A stretch of DNA of 64,000 bases from Diploptera punctata (GCA_030220185.1 JASPKZ010004560.1:1-64000); one strand, 5' to 3'. Shown: positions 31,664-41,905, numbered from the stretch's first letter. Translations and numbers: made by a program. Notes: a model not told the origin generated them from the sequence alone.

Positions 31664-31887
31664 TTTATTTTTCTTATCATACCATATTAAGCTTGCATTG
31701 CTCAATGTTAAACATTTAATTATAACATCTATAAAGCGTCACTGCTATAAGGTAAAAATATTCTCTTTAATTTGCTTACTTGTTATAGTCAGTTACTAGA
31801 TGGCAGTGAAGACCGAGTTCTCGCGACATCTAGTAATAATGGAGAATATAATACATATATAAGAAAAATAAGTGTTTGAATTGGATT

Positions 31888-31958
31888 CGCCTGGTAGTGT
31901 AATGGATATCACGCTGAGGTACAGACTCAGAGATCCGGGTTCGAATCCCGTCCAGGCA
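31888..31958 (+). tRNA. tRNA-like module of the satellite
   Basis: Identical in sequence to the 31593 copy over the 71-nt module. Confidence 0.4.
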
Positions 31959-32182
31959 TTTATTTTTCTTATCATACCATATTAAGCTTGCATTGCTCAA
32001 TGTTAAACATTTAATTATAACATCTATAAAGCGTCACTGCTATAAGGTAAAAATATTCTCTTTAATTTGCTTACTTGTTATAGTCAGCTACTAGATGGCA
32101 GTGAAGACCGAGTTCTCGCGACATCTAGTAATAATGGAGAATATAATACATATATAAGAAAAATAAGTGTTTGAATTGGATT

Positions 32183-32253
32183 CGCCTGGTAGTGTAATGG
32201 ATATCACGCTGAGGTACAGACTCAGAGATCCGGGTTCGAATCCCGTCCAGGAA
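32183..32253 (+). tRNA. tRNA-like module of the satellite
   Basis: Same module with the 3' acceptor changed from CCAGGCA to CCAGGAA, which breaks one acceptor pair. Confidence 0.4.
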
Positions 32254-32477
32254 TTTATTTTTCTTATCATACCATATTAAGCTTGCATTGCTCAATGTTA
32301 AACATTTAATTATAACATCTATAAAGCGTCACTGCTATAAGGTAAAAATGTTCTCTTTAATTTGCTTACTTGTTATAGTCAGCTACTAGATGGCAGTGAA
32401 GACCGAGTTCTCGCGACATCTAGTAATAATGGAGAATATAATACATATATAAGAAAAATAAGTGTTTGAATTGGATT

Positions 32478-32548
32478 CGCCTGGTAGTGTAATGGATATC
32501 ACGCTGAGGTACAGACTCAGAGATTCGGGTTCGAATCCCGTCCAGGTA
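32478..32548 (+). tRNA. tRNA-like module of the satellite
   Basis: Same module with ATTCGGGTTCG replacing ATCCGGGTTCG and CCAGGTA at the 3' end. Pairing is slightly weakened. Confidence 0.4.
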
Positions 32549-32744
32549 TTTATTTTTCTTATCATACCATATTAAGCTTGCATTGCTCAATGTTAAACAT
32601 TTAATTATAACATCTATAAAGCGTCACTGCTATAAGGTAAAAACATTCTCTTTAATTTGCTTACTTGTTATAGTCAGCTGCTAGATGGCAGTGAAGACCG
32701 AGTTCTCGCGACATCTAGTAATAATGGAGGACATAATACATATA

Positions 32745-32985
32745 TCTTCTTCCTTCCAAGTATTAGGCCAAGGCCTGTTACGATCCTATAGAAAATTTTC
32801 CCTCCAGCGTTTCATAGGACGGCCCAGTGATCTTCGTCCTCTTGGTATATAATTATAAACAGCTTTGGGGATCCGATTTGAACTCATTCTTTCAAGATGG
32901 TGTTTCCAATTTAGTTGGTACTGTTTAATATATTCCAAAATTGGCGTAGTCTTCAAGATATCTTTTAAGATATCGGTATACATAT
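32745..32985 (-). pseudogene. RTE-like LINE tail inserted in the satellite
   Basis: The minus strand encodes YIKQYQLNWKHHLERMSSNR followed by GRRSLGRPMKRWRENFL, the C-terminus of an RTE-type ORF2. The 5' end (right) runs into the (AGT)n tail of another LINE. Confidence 0.65.
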
Positions 32986-32986
32986 A

Positions 32987-32988
<2 letters not shown>

Positions 32989-33022
<34 letters not shown>

Positions 33023-33240
33023 GACTTTATTAGACAAAAGGTAAGATATTTACAATATTATTTACAAATATGGGTCGCACGGGCAGTAAGCCGTACGTGC
33101 TGTTGACAGTCCGTTACAATAAAGTAATAATTGGTACTAGTGTAAAGAAAAATAAACAACAGAAACAGCAATAACATTACAATTACATAAAGAAAACACA
33201 ATAATAATATTACAATTAAATAATAACAAAATAGCATTTT
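32989..33240 (-). mobile_element. 3' end of a CPMC-type LINE with (CTA)n tail
   Basis: (AGT)n at 32989-33022 is followed by AGGACTTTATTAGAC and, on -, a hairpin at 33077-33100 (GCACG...CGTGC). It matches the 3' ends at 36545-37252 and 56335-57230. No ORF part is retained. Confidence 0.65.
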
Positions 33241-33267
33241 AAGAAAAATAAGTGTTTGAATTGGATT

Positions 33268-33338
33268 CGCCTGGTAGTGTAATGGATATCACGCTGAGGT
33301 ACAGACTCAGAGATCCGGGTTCGAATCCCGTCCAGGCA
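33268..33338 (+). tRNA. tRNA-like module of the satellite (after nested insertion)
   Basis: Matches the 31593 copy. It lies on the far side of the inserted LINE ends and closes the array. Confidence 0.4.
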
Positions 33339-33359
33339 TATATTTTTCTTATCATACCA

Positions 33360-34160
33360 TATATATATGTTCGATATCTTCATTTCATTTCAGCTCTGCT
33401 ATTGTACAGCCAGCCACACCCCCTCTAAAACCTCATTTCTGAGGTTTCTATTCTTCATTCCTGTTTTTGGACAATACCCTGTGTTCCAATCCATTTCGCA
33501 ATATAGGAACCGCCATTGTTTTATAAAATATTATGTGTCTTCATACATTCTAGTTCCCTTGAGACTTCATTTTATGATGACCCACACACACATACACGTA
33601 TTTATTTATTTATTTTGTGTACAATATTTTCAGTTTATATGTATGATAAATTGTATCCCAGATGATTTAAATGATTCACCTGTTGTTTGTTTTATTCTCT
33701 AATTGGATTTTTACTCTTAGTGGCTCATACTCTCGAAAAGCTAAAACTCTCTATATGTATGTCTTATTTATATCTCACAACCGGTATTGTAGTTGTACCT
33801 TTGCCACATTTTTCTATAATTTTTACTCTGAGTAGGCTACTAAAGTTTTGATTATGTTTGAGAAAAAGCGACTGAAAATATTGCAGGGAAGAAGTTTTGA
33901 AACGGCTTTGAACGCAGTTTGAGACATACGATCTCATAATCCTACAGTTGTAAACATGTCTTGCAGACCATTGGATCGCTTTCATGTTTTCAAAGCAAGA
34001 GACTGACGCTACGTTCTACGGTATCGGATTCCATTTTCACATCCAATAACATTTACAAACTTTGCACAAATATGTTTCACTTTGTACGTTTCTTGGTTTA
34101 TTTTCTACACGTGCACAAGTGGCTCTTAAAGTCACGCCTATTTGTGTTTCCAAGGTATAA
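33360..34160. other. Mostly unassigned, with a short LINE fragment
   Basis: 33440-33545 on - resembles the RTE-type segment also seen at 43390-43470 (GGAACCGCCATTGTTTTATA). The open segment 33961-34320 overlaps a LINE end and has no independent support. Nothing else is recognised. Confidence 0.4.
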
Positions 34161-34164
34161 TGGG

Positions 34165-34770
34165 AATTTCATCATCATCCGTCACAAATTAGGCCTTTGT
34201 AGGCCTGTTTCGGCCCCATCTAGCAGTTTTTTAAGAGGTATTTCTGGTCGACGATGTTCGTTGGGCTTATATTGCATCATCATTTTTGGGATTCTTGAAT
34301 TATCCATTCTTTTTACATGATCTAGCCAGTTTAATTTATATCTGTTGAGTTTTTTTTCTACAAATTCTATTTCTAATTGTTCTAAATTTTTTTAAATTAT
34401 TTTTTCTATCTAAAAGAGTGTATCTTGTTGTCCTTCTGAGAAACTTCATATCCGTTGATTTGATTCTGCTCCTGTCTCTTTTTCTTAAAGTCCAAATCTC
34501 ACTTCCGTATAAAAGGGAGGGTAACGCCAAAGTATTATATATTTTTATTCTTGCTGATTTTTGTACTAATTTAGCTTTTAGTGTATTATTTATTATTCCT
34601 AAGTTTTATGTAAATTTGGCGATTTTATTGTTCACATCTTTTTCATTTTGATATTTCACAACCTAAATAGTTGAAATGTTGTACTTGTTCTAGGCATTGG
34701 TTAGTGTGTATTATCTTACTTCTGATTGGATCTTCTGCTAAGAATACCAAACGTTTGACTTTAGCGGGAA
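34165..34770 (-). pseudogene. RTE-like LINE tail (family RTE-d)
   Basis: The minus-strand open segment 34530-34336 encodes MALPSLLYGSEIWTLRKRDR followed by STDMKFLRRTTRYTLLDRK. The region toward 34165 holds the remaining C-terminus with broken frames and ends GGCCTACAAAGGCCTAATTT. Upstream to about 34770, YFNYLGC-like and post-YADD sequence can be traced. It is a truncated copy without the RT active site. Confidence 0.6.
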
Positions 34771-34784
34771 TTTAATTAACTCCA

Positions 34785-35085
34785 ATGGACCAGACACGAA
34801 CAGACAGGTAAATTGAGAAAACTACATGACAGTGAGCTATATGATCTTATAACCATAAGGAACATCAGATGTAATAAGAACAGTTACATCTTGTAGAATA
34901 CGATGGGGAAGATATTTAGGACAAATGAGAAATTGAAGAGCGACATGGAAACGTGTTATTGGAAAATAATAGGAAAAGCTCTAACTAGGAAGGCCAACAA
35001 TGAGGTGGTATAATATTAACTATGATTAGGGGAGTGGAGTTGTACAGGAATGATTGGCATGCCATCAAATCTATAGAAGACGAAG
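34785..35085 (+). pseudogene. RTE-a LINE tail fragment
   Basis: GACCAGACACGAACAGACAG, then ACTACATGACAGTGAGCTAT, then AACAGTTACATCTTGTAGAA follow the RTE-a order (FGPKRDEQTG, LHNSEL, RTVKSRR) with many indels. It stops at TGGCATGCCATCAAATC. Confidence 0.55.
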
Positions 35086-35094
35086 GTCTTCAAC

Positions 35095-35445
35095 TCAATG
35101 GTTTAATATACTGTTAGTTTATGCTGATGATATAGTAGTATTAGGCAATAGTGAGAGATATTAAGGGCCAGCACCCACACTTTATTGAATAACATTAAGA
35201 TATTGGGACTGGAAATAAACTTCAGTAAAACTAAATATATGGTCACGTAGAAATACATTATATAATGGAAATGGACGGTTATTGACAAATGAGAGAAATA
35301 TTAAGAAGTGGTTGAATTCATATATCTAGGAACAGTATTTATATATATAGGAATGAGATCCAGAAGTAAATTAAACATAGGTTGAATTATGGAAATGCAA
35401 GCTATTATGCATTACAAGGCCTCCAGTCGTCCCAACTTCTCTAAA
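35095..35445 (+). pseudogene. RTE-a LINE RT active-site fragment
   Basis: It encodes LLVYADDIVVLGNSERY, the RT YADD box, then LLNNIKILGLEINFSKTK and the EFIYLGT-type block near 35310-35345, continuing to the LNYGNASYYALQ block. This piece precedes the tail in the parent element but here follows an RTE-a tail fragment, so the two belong to separate or rearranged insertions. Confidence 0.65.
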
Positions 35446-35467
35446 TAAATCTGTTATTCTTACTAAC

Positions 35468-36237
35468 TAACTCTAATTAACTAACTCAATGGCACTATCG
35501 AACCCGTAGGTTCATGGCAGCGTGGACTTAAGCTCTCCGTATATCCCTATCCTGAGCCAATGTTTTCCAATTGTCCCCTGTATAATCTACTTCCCTCAAA
35601 TCCTAGTTAATATTAATCTCTCACCTCATTCTTGGTCTACCAATTGGGCGTATCCCTTCTGGTTTTCTTACTAGAAGCTTCCATGCACGTCTTTTATTCC
35701 CCATTCGTGTCACATGGCCTGCCATACGCAGTCTACGAGACTTAACTGTTCTCATTATATCTGGCTTCCTATAAAGTCCATGTAGTTCACTGTTATGTAG
35801 TCTTCTCCATTCACCTGTCTGTTCATCTCTCTTTGGTCCAAAAATTGTCCTAAGAACTTTATTCTCAATTACTTGTAATCTCCTTTCCTCCCTTAAAATA
35901 AGAGTCCATGTTTCGCACCCATATAATATAACTGGTAGAATAATAGTTTTATATATTTTCAGTTTAACGTTTTTTGAAAGGAGTTGGGATATCAAGAGTC
36001 TCTGCAATGCATAATGGCACGCATTTCCAGAATTGAGCCTATGTTTAATTTTTAGTGCATGTCATTCCTATTTGTTATTATTGTTCCTAGGTATTTGAAT
36101 TCAGCCACTTCCTCAAAATTTCCTTCATTTGTCATCAGCTGTCTATTTCCATTATATAATGTATTTCTATGCGTGACCATATATTTAGTTTTATTGATAT
36201 TTACTTCCAGTCCCAATTTCTTAGTGTTACTCAACAA
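35468..36237 (-). pseudogene. RTE-a LINE ORF2 C-terminus, longest minus copy
   Basis: On - it starts after the YADD box (LLSNTKKLGLEVNINKTKYM, then EVAEFKYLGTIITNRN at about 36100). It continues into the open segment 36007-35621 (128 codons) with YGCETWTLILREERRLQV and LHGLYRKPDIMRTVKSRR, and ends with the RTE-a terminus CACTATCGAACC near 35490 (read on +). A few stops break the C-terminus. Tail (TTAG)n is at 35463-35490. Confidence 0.75.
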
Positions 36238-36329
36238 TATATATATTATAATAATTACACCTATATTATAGGAACATTTTACGTTACCTTCCCCACAGTT
36301 CAGCCTAAAAATTTGCAATTATTGATAAT

Positions 36330-36544
36330 TGCAAGTCAGATATATTCCAACTTAAAAAGAAGGGACTTTTTCACGTTTTTCACTACAAAGGATGTAGGAG
36401 TTGAATATCACAACTCTCTTATAGCACATGTTCATCCCGGGAATCTCCTGAACATTTTGCAAAATACCCCATCACAATCGGACCAACGGTATGGCCGCGC
36501 ATGAAGTACAAACAAACAAACAAACAAACAAACAAACATATATT
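36330..36544. other. Unassigned sequence ending in (CAAA)n
   Basis: No ORF family is recognised. (AAAC)n at about 36511-36538 may be the tail of an unrecognised retroelement lying to its left. Confidence 0.4.
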
Positions 36545-37252
36545 CATTTTTATATATTAGATGTCAGGGAAGTATGGAGATCTCATGTTGGCTAGCGCAT
36601 GAACTTCTGTCTTCTATAGTGTTATTAAGTGAGTTTGTTTTTAGGTAATTTTATTCCAGTATACATGCTACGAGTTATTGGTAAATCCAGAAAATTGGAT
36701 AAACCTCGGTAAATTTCTGGACAAAACGCGGAAAATAAAGACAACACTCATTCATGAATAAATATATGTTATCAAAATTCAATACCATTAATTATTAACA
36801 ATTATATATACATTAATTAGTGTATAATGAATGCTATTGTGTTATTATTTAACTGTAATATTATTAAAATATATATGCAGTCAATATGCCCATTTCACCA
36901 ATTAATGTTTTAAAATGGTCAACAAGTTTCTACAGCCAAGCTGTCATTCTCAAGACCAGATATTGACTGTAATATTATTGTTTTCTTTATGTAATTGTAA
37001 TGTTAATGTTTTTTGGTGTATAATGCTATTGTGTTATTATTTAATTGTAATATTATTATTGTGTTTTCTTTATGTAATTGTAATGTTATTGCTGTTTTTG
37101 TTGTTTATTTTTCTTTACACTAGTACCAATTATTACTTTATTGTAACGGACTGTCAACAGCACGTACGGCTTACTGCCCGTGCGACCCATATTTGTAAAT
37201 AATATTGTAAATATCTTACTTTTTGTCTAATAAAGTCCTACTACTACTTCAT
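36545..37252 (+). mobile_element. 3' region of a CPMC-type LINE with terminal hairpin
   Basis: GGTAAATTTCTGGACAAAAC and GACAACACTCATTCATGAAT match, in inverse orientation, the 3' UTR of the copy at 56335-57230. Near the end a hairpin at 37160-37183 (GCACG, bulge TAC, GGC, loop TTACT, GCC, CGTGC) is followed by GTCTAATAAAGTCCTACTAC. A polyadenylation-like AATAAA lies at the terminus. The open segment 36915-37202 is a by-product of this 3' UTR. Confidence 0.65.
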
Positions 37253-37254
37253 TG

Positions 37255-38015
37255 GTCCAAACATTTTCCTACGAGTTTTGTTGATATATCTTCTTTAAAT
37301 AAAATAACAAAGAGGTATTTCAGTACTTTGTCTTGTTTAAATTTCGAATTGATACAATTTTCGTGTCCTTAGAGAGAATGATAATAAAGCGCACACTGTT
37401 ACCAACTCTGAACAAACAGTCGCAAAACTAAAGTAAATAAAAGAAAGCTAGGAGAGTACATTGTGTGTATGGAAGTACGTAGCAAAGACAAAATCTCACA
37501 CAGAGGCCAGACTGAAGCAAGAATGCTGGGACGGAAAAAAGAGTACATACAAAACTGAAAAATTTCTCAAGAGACCTAAAAAATTTAATCTTCCTTTCGA
37601 CGTAGTAGATCCGATTATATTTCACCAACTACGGTCTTCAAAATAAACATAATTCTCCAGGAAATTTTAAATATGTGTACAAGTTTATAATATTCGTAGC
37701 TCTCCGTTTGAATTTCATAAAATGTGAGATGTTAGAATTTTTTTATTTTCTTCTTTCTCTTCGTTATAGGGCGTCTGGCCTGTTACGCTCTCAGAATAGT
37801 TCATTTACCCAACTTCTTCTGAATCGTTCAATGTTTTGTTCTTTCTCAGCTCCACTGCCCAGGGTGGGCTTTGGCTTCCTTCACAGTATTTTTGCTCTCA
37901 TTCATTTATCTTAATGACTTTATTTTTCCATTCACCAATCCTCATTTTATCAAGGTCCACTCACAAATTCTTATAACCGCCTTTTCCTTGGTCTAAAAAA
38001 ACTCCAAGCACGACA
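37255..38015. other. Unassigned sequence
   Basis: A short RTE-a scrap (TTGGTCCAAACATTTTCCTA) is at about 37254-37275. 37740-37990 on - may be an old LINE. No gene is supportable. Confidence 0.4.
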
Positions 38016-38019
38016 GGCC

Positions 38020-38165
38020 TAAAAGGCCCTTGGCCTACCAGCTGGCTACTGGCCTCACATCCACATGTTTAATCACAGAGATAGACGATCATCGAGCCAT
38101 TGTTGGGGTGACATGTGGTCAGCATGTCGTGTCCCTCAGCCGTTGTAACTGGTCTTCTCAACCTG
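38020..38165 (-). mobile_element. SINE D fragment
   Basis: The reverse complement of the SINE D body (TGACATGTGGTCAGCATGTC, CACATCCACATG) is present without the tRNA-like head. Confidence 0.6.
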
Positions 38166-38237
38166 GTTTACCCCTTCTTTAATTTCCTAGCATCAGTTTT
38201 TAAAATTTGTTTGGGTATTCTATTTTGATTCATTCTA

Positions 38238-38855
38238 CAGGGTGATTCTGTAAGAGCATTCAATAGTTAAACAGGACATAGGGGATGCTCCACTGAGCAA
38301 TTTGAGGTGGGAATCTAAGTCTGAGCTAGACTATGGAGATATGGAAGAAAACTTGTCTATCACATTGTATAGCATTACTGTTTTTTAGCTGATTTACAAC
38401 TAACGTGCATACAAGTTTACATGTACTGTGCTGTTTATTTACAATTCCTACATCCTTTAGTTCCTGCAAGGAAGAGCCTGATGACTAGGAAATCATGATG
38501 AAGAATTTGACCTCACTCCCCTTGATTATTTCCTATGTGGATATCTCGAGTTACTTGTGTTTGAGACTCCAATGGAAACGGACAGGAAATTATATATTTG
38601 GCTGGATTTTAGCTGCCTGTGACGTAATTCGAATAACACCATTGTCAGTGTGCGGCAGAATCTGTACACCGATACCATGCTTGCATTGTGGTTGGCGACT
38701 GTCAGTTTGAGCAACTGTTGTAAGATACATAATGGTACGTTAATTGTGTCAATGATGGTACTTGCAACTAAACTAATAAATAATCTATCTCAAATTGTTC
38801 AGTGGGCATCCTCAGGCCATGTTTAATTTTTGCACGTGCTTACAGAATCACCATG
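38238..38855 (+). mobile_element. Deleted mariner-type element with transposase C-terminus
   Basis: The left end (after TA 38236-38237) reads CAGGGTGATTCTGTAAGAGC; the right end on - reads CATGGTGATTCTGTAAGCAC with TA at 38856-38857. Inside, 38510-38560 encodes DLTPLDYFLCGYLE, the third-carboxylate region of mariner/IS630 transposases (usually D-L-x-P-x-D-Y). In other frames follow an AACDVIR block and a terminal R-Y-H-A-C-I-V-V-G block ending at a stop near 38725. The N-terminal and middle transposase are deleted, and the remaining frames are broken. Confidence 0.7.
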
Positions 38856-38879
38856 TATAAACATGTCTCTAGTTCAACT

Positions 38880-39085
38880 AAGTCTAAGCTGTTTTATAAA
38901 TTTTACAACCACTAGTCCTTAAAATATGTTCCCCCCTTTTTTGTTTATTTTCATATTCTCCACATCCCACTTCCACATACTGGTCCATAGATTTTTCTCA
39001 TAACTTTTCTCTCAGGTACCCTCAAAGCAATTTCATCGTCTGTGTTTAGTGTCCATGTTTCAGCTGCATATGTTACTCACCAGTA
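38880..39085 (-). pseudogene. RTE-like LINE fragment
   Basis: The minus strand encodes VTYAAETWTLNTDDEIALRV followed by an ERKVMRKIYGPVC block, the post-RT ETWT...E-x-K-V-x-R-K-I-x-G-P pattern. It is cut at both ends. Confidence 0.6.
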
Positions 39086-39105
39086 TTTTACATTTACAAG
39101 GGAAC

Positions 39106-39522
39106 TGTCAACCATTGCGTTACCGAAACCTATCTTGAAATTTCTTCCAGAGAAGCTTTGTGATGTTATAAAGGCTGTGTCCAAATGAATTGTCTGCCGT
39201 TTTTAACTGCAATACACTATAATCCAGCGCCAAATCTCTCATTTAAACTGTATGGAAGTAATGCAGCTAGTGTATTGGCAGACTGGAAAACCCTCAATAC
39301 TTGCCGCGACCGGCCTCACTCTACTCTGTGCTTAACTCATGCAGGGTTATTCTTGTGCTCCGTACAGAGGGCTGTCATTCTGGATTCTGTCCTCGATTTC
39401 TTTGCCTTGCATTATAAAACTGCAGATAGTTTTTTTGGACACGGCCTTGGTACATCACATCACTTCTCTGGGAGAAATTTCAAGGTAGGTTTCGGTATTT
39501 TAATGGTTAACAGTCGTTTATT
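39106..39522. mobile_element. MITE with ~85-90-bp terminal inverted repeats
   Basis: The left arm (39106-39195) contains CCGAAACCTATCTTGAAATT and AAGGCTGTGTCCAAATG. The right arm, on -, contains CCGAAACCTACCTTGAAATT and AAGGCCGTGTCCAAAAA. The very ends are CTGTCAACCATT and, on -, CTGTTAACCATT. The 144-codon open segment 39185-39619 spans interior and right arm and shows no protein family, so it is probably not a gene. Confidence 0.65.
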
Positions 39523-39599
39523 AGTTTTTATGGACAGAAGGGATTACTTAAACAATTTCATATCTGTACGATATTATACGATTCGTATAAGTTATAGCA

Positions 39600-39895
39600 G
39601 GATATACTCTGCTGGATAAGAAAAGAAATGAAGATGTAAGAAAGGAACTAAATATTTTGAAACTTACAGACCGAATAATTCAATATAGGAACGACTGGAA
39701 AGACATATTGATAGAATGCCAGAAGAAAGATTTCCAAAATTATTGCTAAATTATAAACCACGCGGAAGGAGAAATGTTGGACGCCCACACAGAAGATGGT
39801 CTGAACAATTTTAACAATTCTAGATTTCATGAAATAGGAACGAGCCTACAGGCTTAATCCCTGGATGATGATTATGATAATAATAATAAGTTTAG
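39600..39895 (+). pseudogene. RTE-like LINE tail (family RTE-e)
   Basis: Frames encode NIQYRNDWKDILIECQKKDF-like text and a PRGRRNVGRPHRRWSEQF-like block, then the terminus GGCTTAATCCCTGGATGATG followed by (ATA)n. The GRRNVGRPxxRW motif is characteristic of RTE-type C-termini. Confidence 0.6.
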
Positions 39896-40019
39896 TATCC
39901 AACCATACGCTTATTTCATTTTAATTTTTCAATTTATGTTTAAATCAATTCCTAAATATGTGAAATAATCAACACTTTCAAACGTATAATAGTCTAGACA
40001 TTTTTTCGTAATGTATTTC

Positions 40020-40180
40020 TTCTTCTTATACTTCATGAAATTAGGCCTTTTGACCTGTGTTCACATCTAGTAAATGGGCGTCCAACACTTCTATGCCCCA
40101 TTGGTTTGTACTTTAATGACAGCTGGGGGATTCTATCTCTAGACATTCTTTTAACATGTCGTAATGTATTTATACACTTT
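40020..40180 (-). pseudogene. RTE-like LINE tail fragment
   Basis: The minus strand carries the reverse order of CAGCTGTCATTAAAGTACAAACC and GAAGTGTTGGACGCCCATTT (GRRSVGRPF-like). It is short and broken. Confidence 0.5.
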
Positions 40181-40231
40181 AATCAACTCTTAGGCTAAAA
40201 TAAACTACGTATAAATACACTTAAAAATATA

Positions 40232-40620
40232 GTCTCCGCTTGGTCTCGAGATAGCGTGCTGCCTTGTCACGCAGAGGGCCCGGATTCGATCCTCGGTCGG
40301 GATAAGATTCCTGGGTGAGGTTTCTTTCGGAGGTTGCCCTCACCTGTAAGATGAATGTCAGGTTACTTTTTGGCCCAAACGGTCTCCGAACATCACCTGG
40401 CCATCATTATCATCAATATCATATTCACCTCATTAGATCAAGTTTAGGATTATAGCCTCTCCTGGCGCATCATTACCCATCGTCATCACCCATCATACCA
40501 TTGGGACAGCGTAATCCCGCCTTCCAGGCGCCCCCAAGCTCAGAAGTGGGTTACAATACGCCAATGCCAGGAAAGAATACCAGAATGTCGAAATGACAAA
40601 TTGGTGGCATTTAAAAAGAA
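40232..40620 (+). mobile_element. tRNA-derived SINE, family B
   Basis: The + strand begins CCGCTTGGTCTCGAGATAGC, has B box GGATTCGATCCTCGG, and continues with the B-type 3' half (CGCCTTCCAGGCGCCCCCAA, GAAGTGGGTTACAATACGCC), ending GGTGGCATTTAAAAAG. Flanking ACACTTAAAAATA / ACACTTTAAAATA may be an imperfect target-site duplication. Confidence 0.8.
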
Positions 40621-40853
40621 ACACTTTAAAATACACATAGCATTGTTAAATAATACAGTAGTCATAAATGCACGTATAAAACTTGTGTTTATAAAACAAC
40701 TGATACTACAATACAAACTGACCCCACTGTAAATTTTTCATAAATGGGGTTAATTTTTGCTTGAAAGAGATTATTGTATGGCAGCGCCAGATTTCCAAAA
40801 TGGCTAGTGAGAGTAGAAGTTACTTGAATTTGTTACAAATTATATAACATACA

Positions 40854-40884
<31 letters not shown>
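40621..40884. other. Unassigned sequence and (AAT)n
   Basis: No ORF. AAT repeats occupy about 40856-40893. Confidence 0.5.
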
Positions 40885-40894
<10 letters not shown>

Positions 40895-41628
40895 TGCTCA
40901 AGAATATGAAGACATGGAGTTTAGGTTCACAAAATATATTGGACGAATACGATAACTGGGGTTTGAAAATAAATTTAGAAAAAAAAAATTATATGGGACG
41001 TGGAGCAGAAACCGAAGGTTTAATATTAGAAAATCAAAAGGGGTATATTAGAGGATGGGGAGTAAAAGTGGATAAAGAAGATAAACAAGAAAGTGAATTA
41101 GGAAGAATAAATAAAGGTAGAGCAATAACAGCAATGATAAATGGAGTCTTATGGAACAGACATTTAACCAGAAAAAATAAGTTACAAATATATAATTCAA
41201 TAGTAAGAAATACTGTCACATATAGAGCTGAAGTTTGGAAATGCAACAAAAACTTATGTCGATGGAAATTGATTTATTGAGGAGAGCAACAAGATGTTCA
41301 AAATTACAAAAAATAAGAAATGCTGTCATACGAGAAAAACATAATATTAAATATTCAGTAGTAGATTATGTAAGATGTAAGCAATTAAATTGGTATGGGC
41401 ATGTACGACTAATGCAAGAAGAAAGGTTACTCAGAAAAAAACATTGGAATGGTGTCCACTTGGAAGAAGAAGAAAAGGAAGACCTCGAAACTCGTGGATG
41501 CAAGAAATAAGAACTGGAATGAGAACCAGAGGACTGGAGGAAATGGAATGGATGGATAGAGGCGAGTGGAGAAGAAAAATAAAACTTTAGGCACAGAAAG
41601 ATGTGTAAGCATTGAATATCTGTATATA

Positions 41629-41640
<12 letters not shown>
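40885..41640 (+). pseudogene. RTE-like LINE ORF2 C-terminus (family RTE-f)
   Basis: The open segment 40894-41280 (128 codons) starts after the YADD box with NWGLKINLEKKNYMGRGAET and then RHLTRKNKLQIYNSIVRNTV. Overlapping frames 41235-41590 encode MEIDLLRRATRCSKLQKIRN, QLNWYGHVRLM, a KGRPRNSWMQEI block and a final GLEEMEWMDRGEWRRKIKL. Two frameshifts (near 41240 and 41480) break it. The 3' UTR GGCACAGAAAGATGTGTAAG leads into ATAAATAATAAT. The same end is seen at 10605-10885. Confidence 0.72.
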
Positions 41641-41659
<19 letters not shown>

Positions 41660-41689
41660 GTGATGATGATTGGTTTTTTAGCATTACAG

Positions 41690-41905
41690 TGGTATGGCCA
41701 TGTCAAAAGAATGCCAAAGCAATGATTGCCTAAAATTGTTATGGAATGGATCCCAATAGAAAGGAGGAAGAGGGGAAGACCGAAGAAAACTTGGATAGAA
41801 TGGGTGCAAGCAGCTATGAATATCAGAGGATTGGAGGAAGATCAATGAATGTATAGAGAGGAATGGCTTTTGGTTTCAGGAAGACGGCGGCAGGTGCCAT
41901 GATAC
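41690..41905 (+). pseudogene. RTE-like LINE tail (family RTE-g)
   Basis: Broken frames encode ALQWYGHVKRMPKQ-like text, a GRPKKTWIEWVQAAMNIRGL block and a terminus GGAAGACGGCGGCAGGTGCC ending ATACCGGATGATGATGATG(ATA)n. A 54-bp piece of the same end occurs at 43564-43617. Confidence 0.62.

Larger units (their letters stand above)
31008..33345. repeat. ~295-bp tandem satellite with a tRNA-like module in every unit
   Basis: The marker CGCTGAGGTACAGACTCAGA occurs at 31321, 31617, 31912, 32207, 32502 and, after a nested insertion, 33292, so the period is 295-296 bp. Units are nearly identical. The first unit (31008-31309) is inverted relative to the rest, with a head-to-head junction inside the tRNA-like part near 31310. 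Each unit has an ATAATTAAATGTTTAACATT-type block, GCGTCACTGCTATAAGG, a TCTCGCGACATCTAGTA block and the tRNA-like module. An insertion of two LINE ends occupies 32738-33240. Confidence 0.9.

Noticed and set aside
31321..32549. Regular repeats that could suggest a CRISPR array
   Set aside because: The unit is ~295 bp and nearly identical throughout with no short repeat/unique spacer pattern, in an animal genome.
33961..34320. 119-codon plus-strand open segment
   Set aside because: Its right half is antisense to an RTE-type LINE end; the left half has no signature.
37461..37646. Small open segments either side of 37.5 kb
   Set aside because: Short, no family, no supporting context.
39185..39619. 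144-codon open segment
   Set aside because: Spans the interior and right arm of a long-TIR MITE and has no protein-family features.
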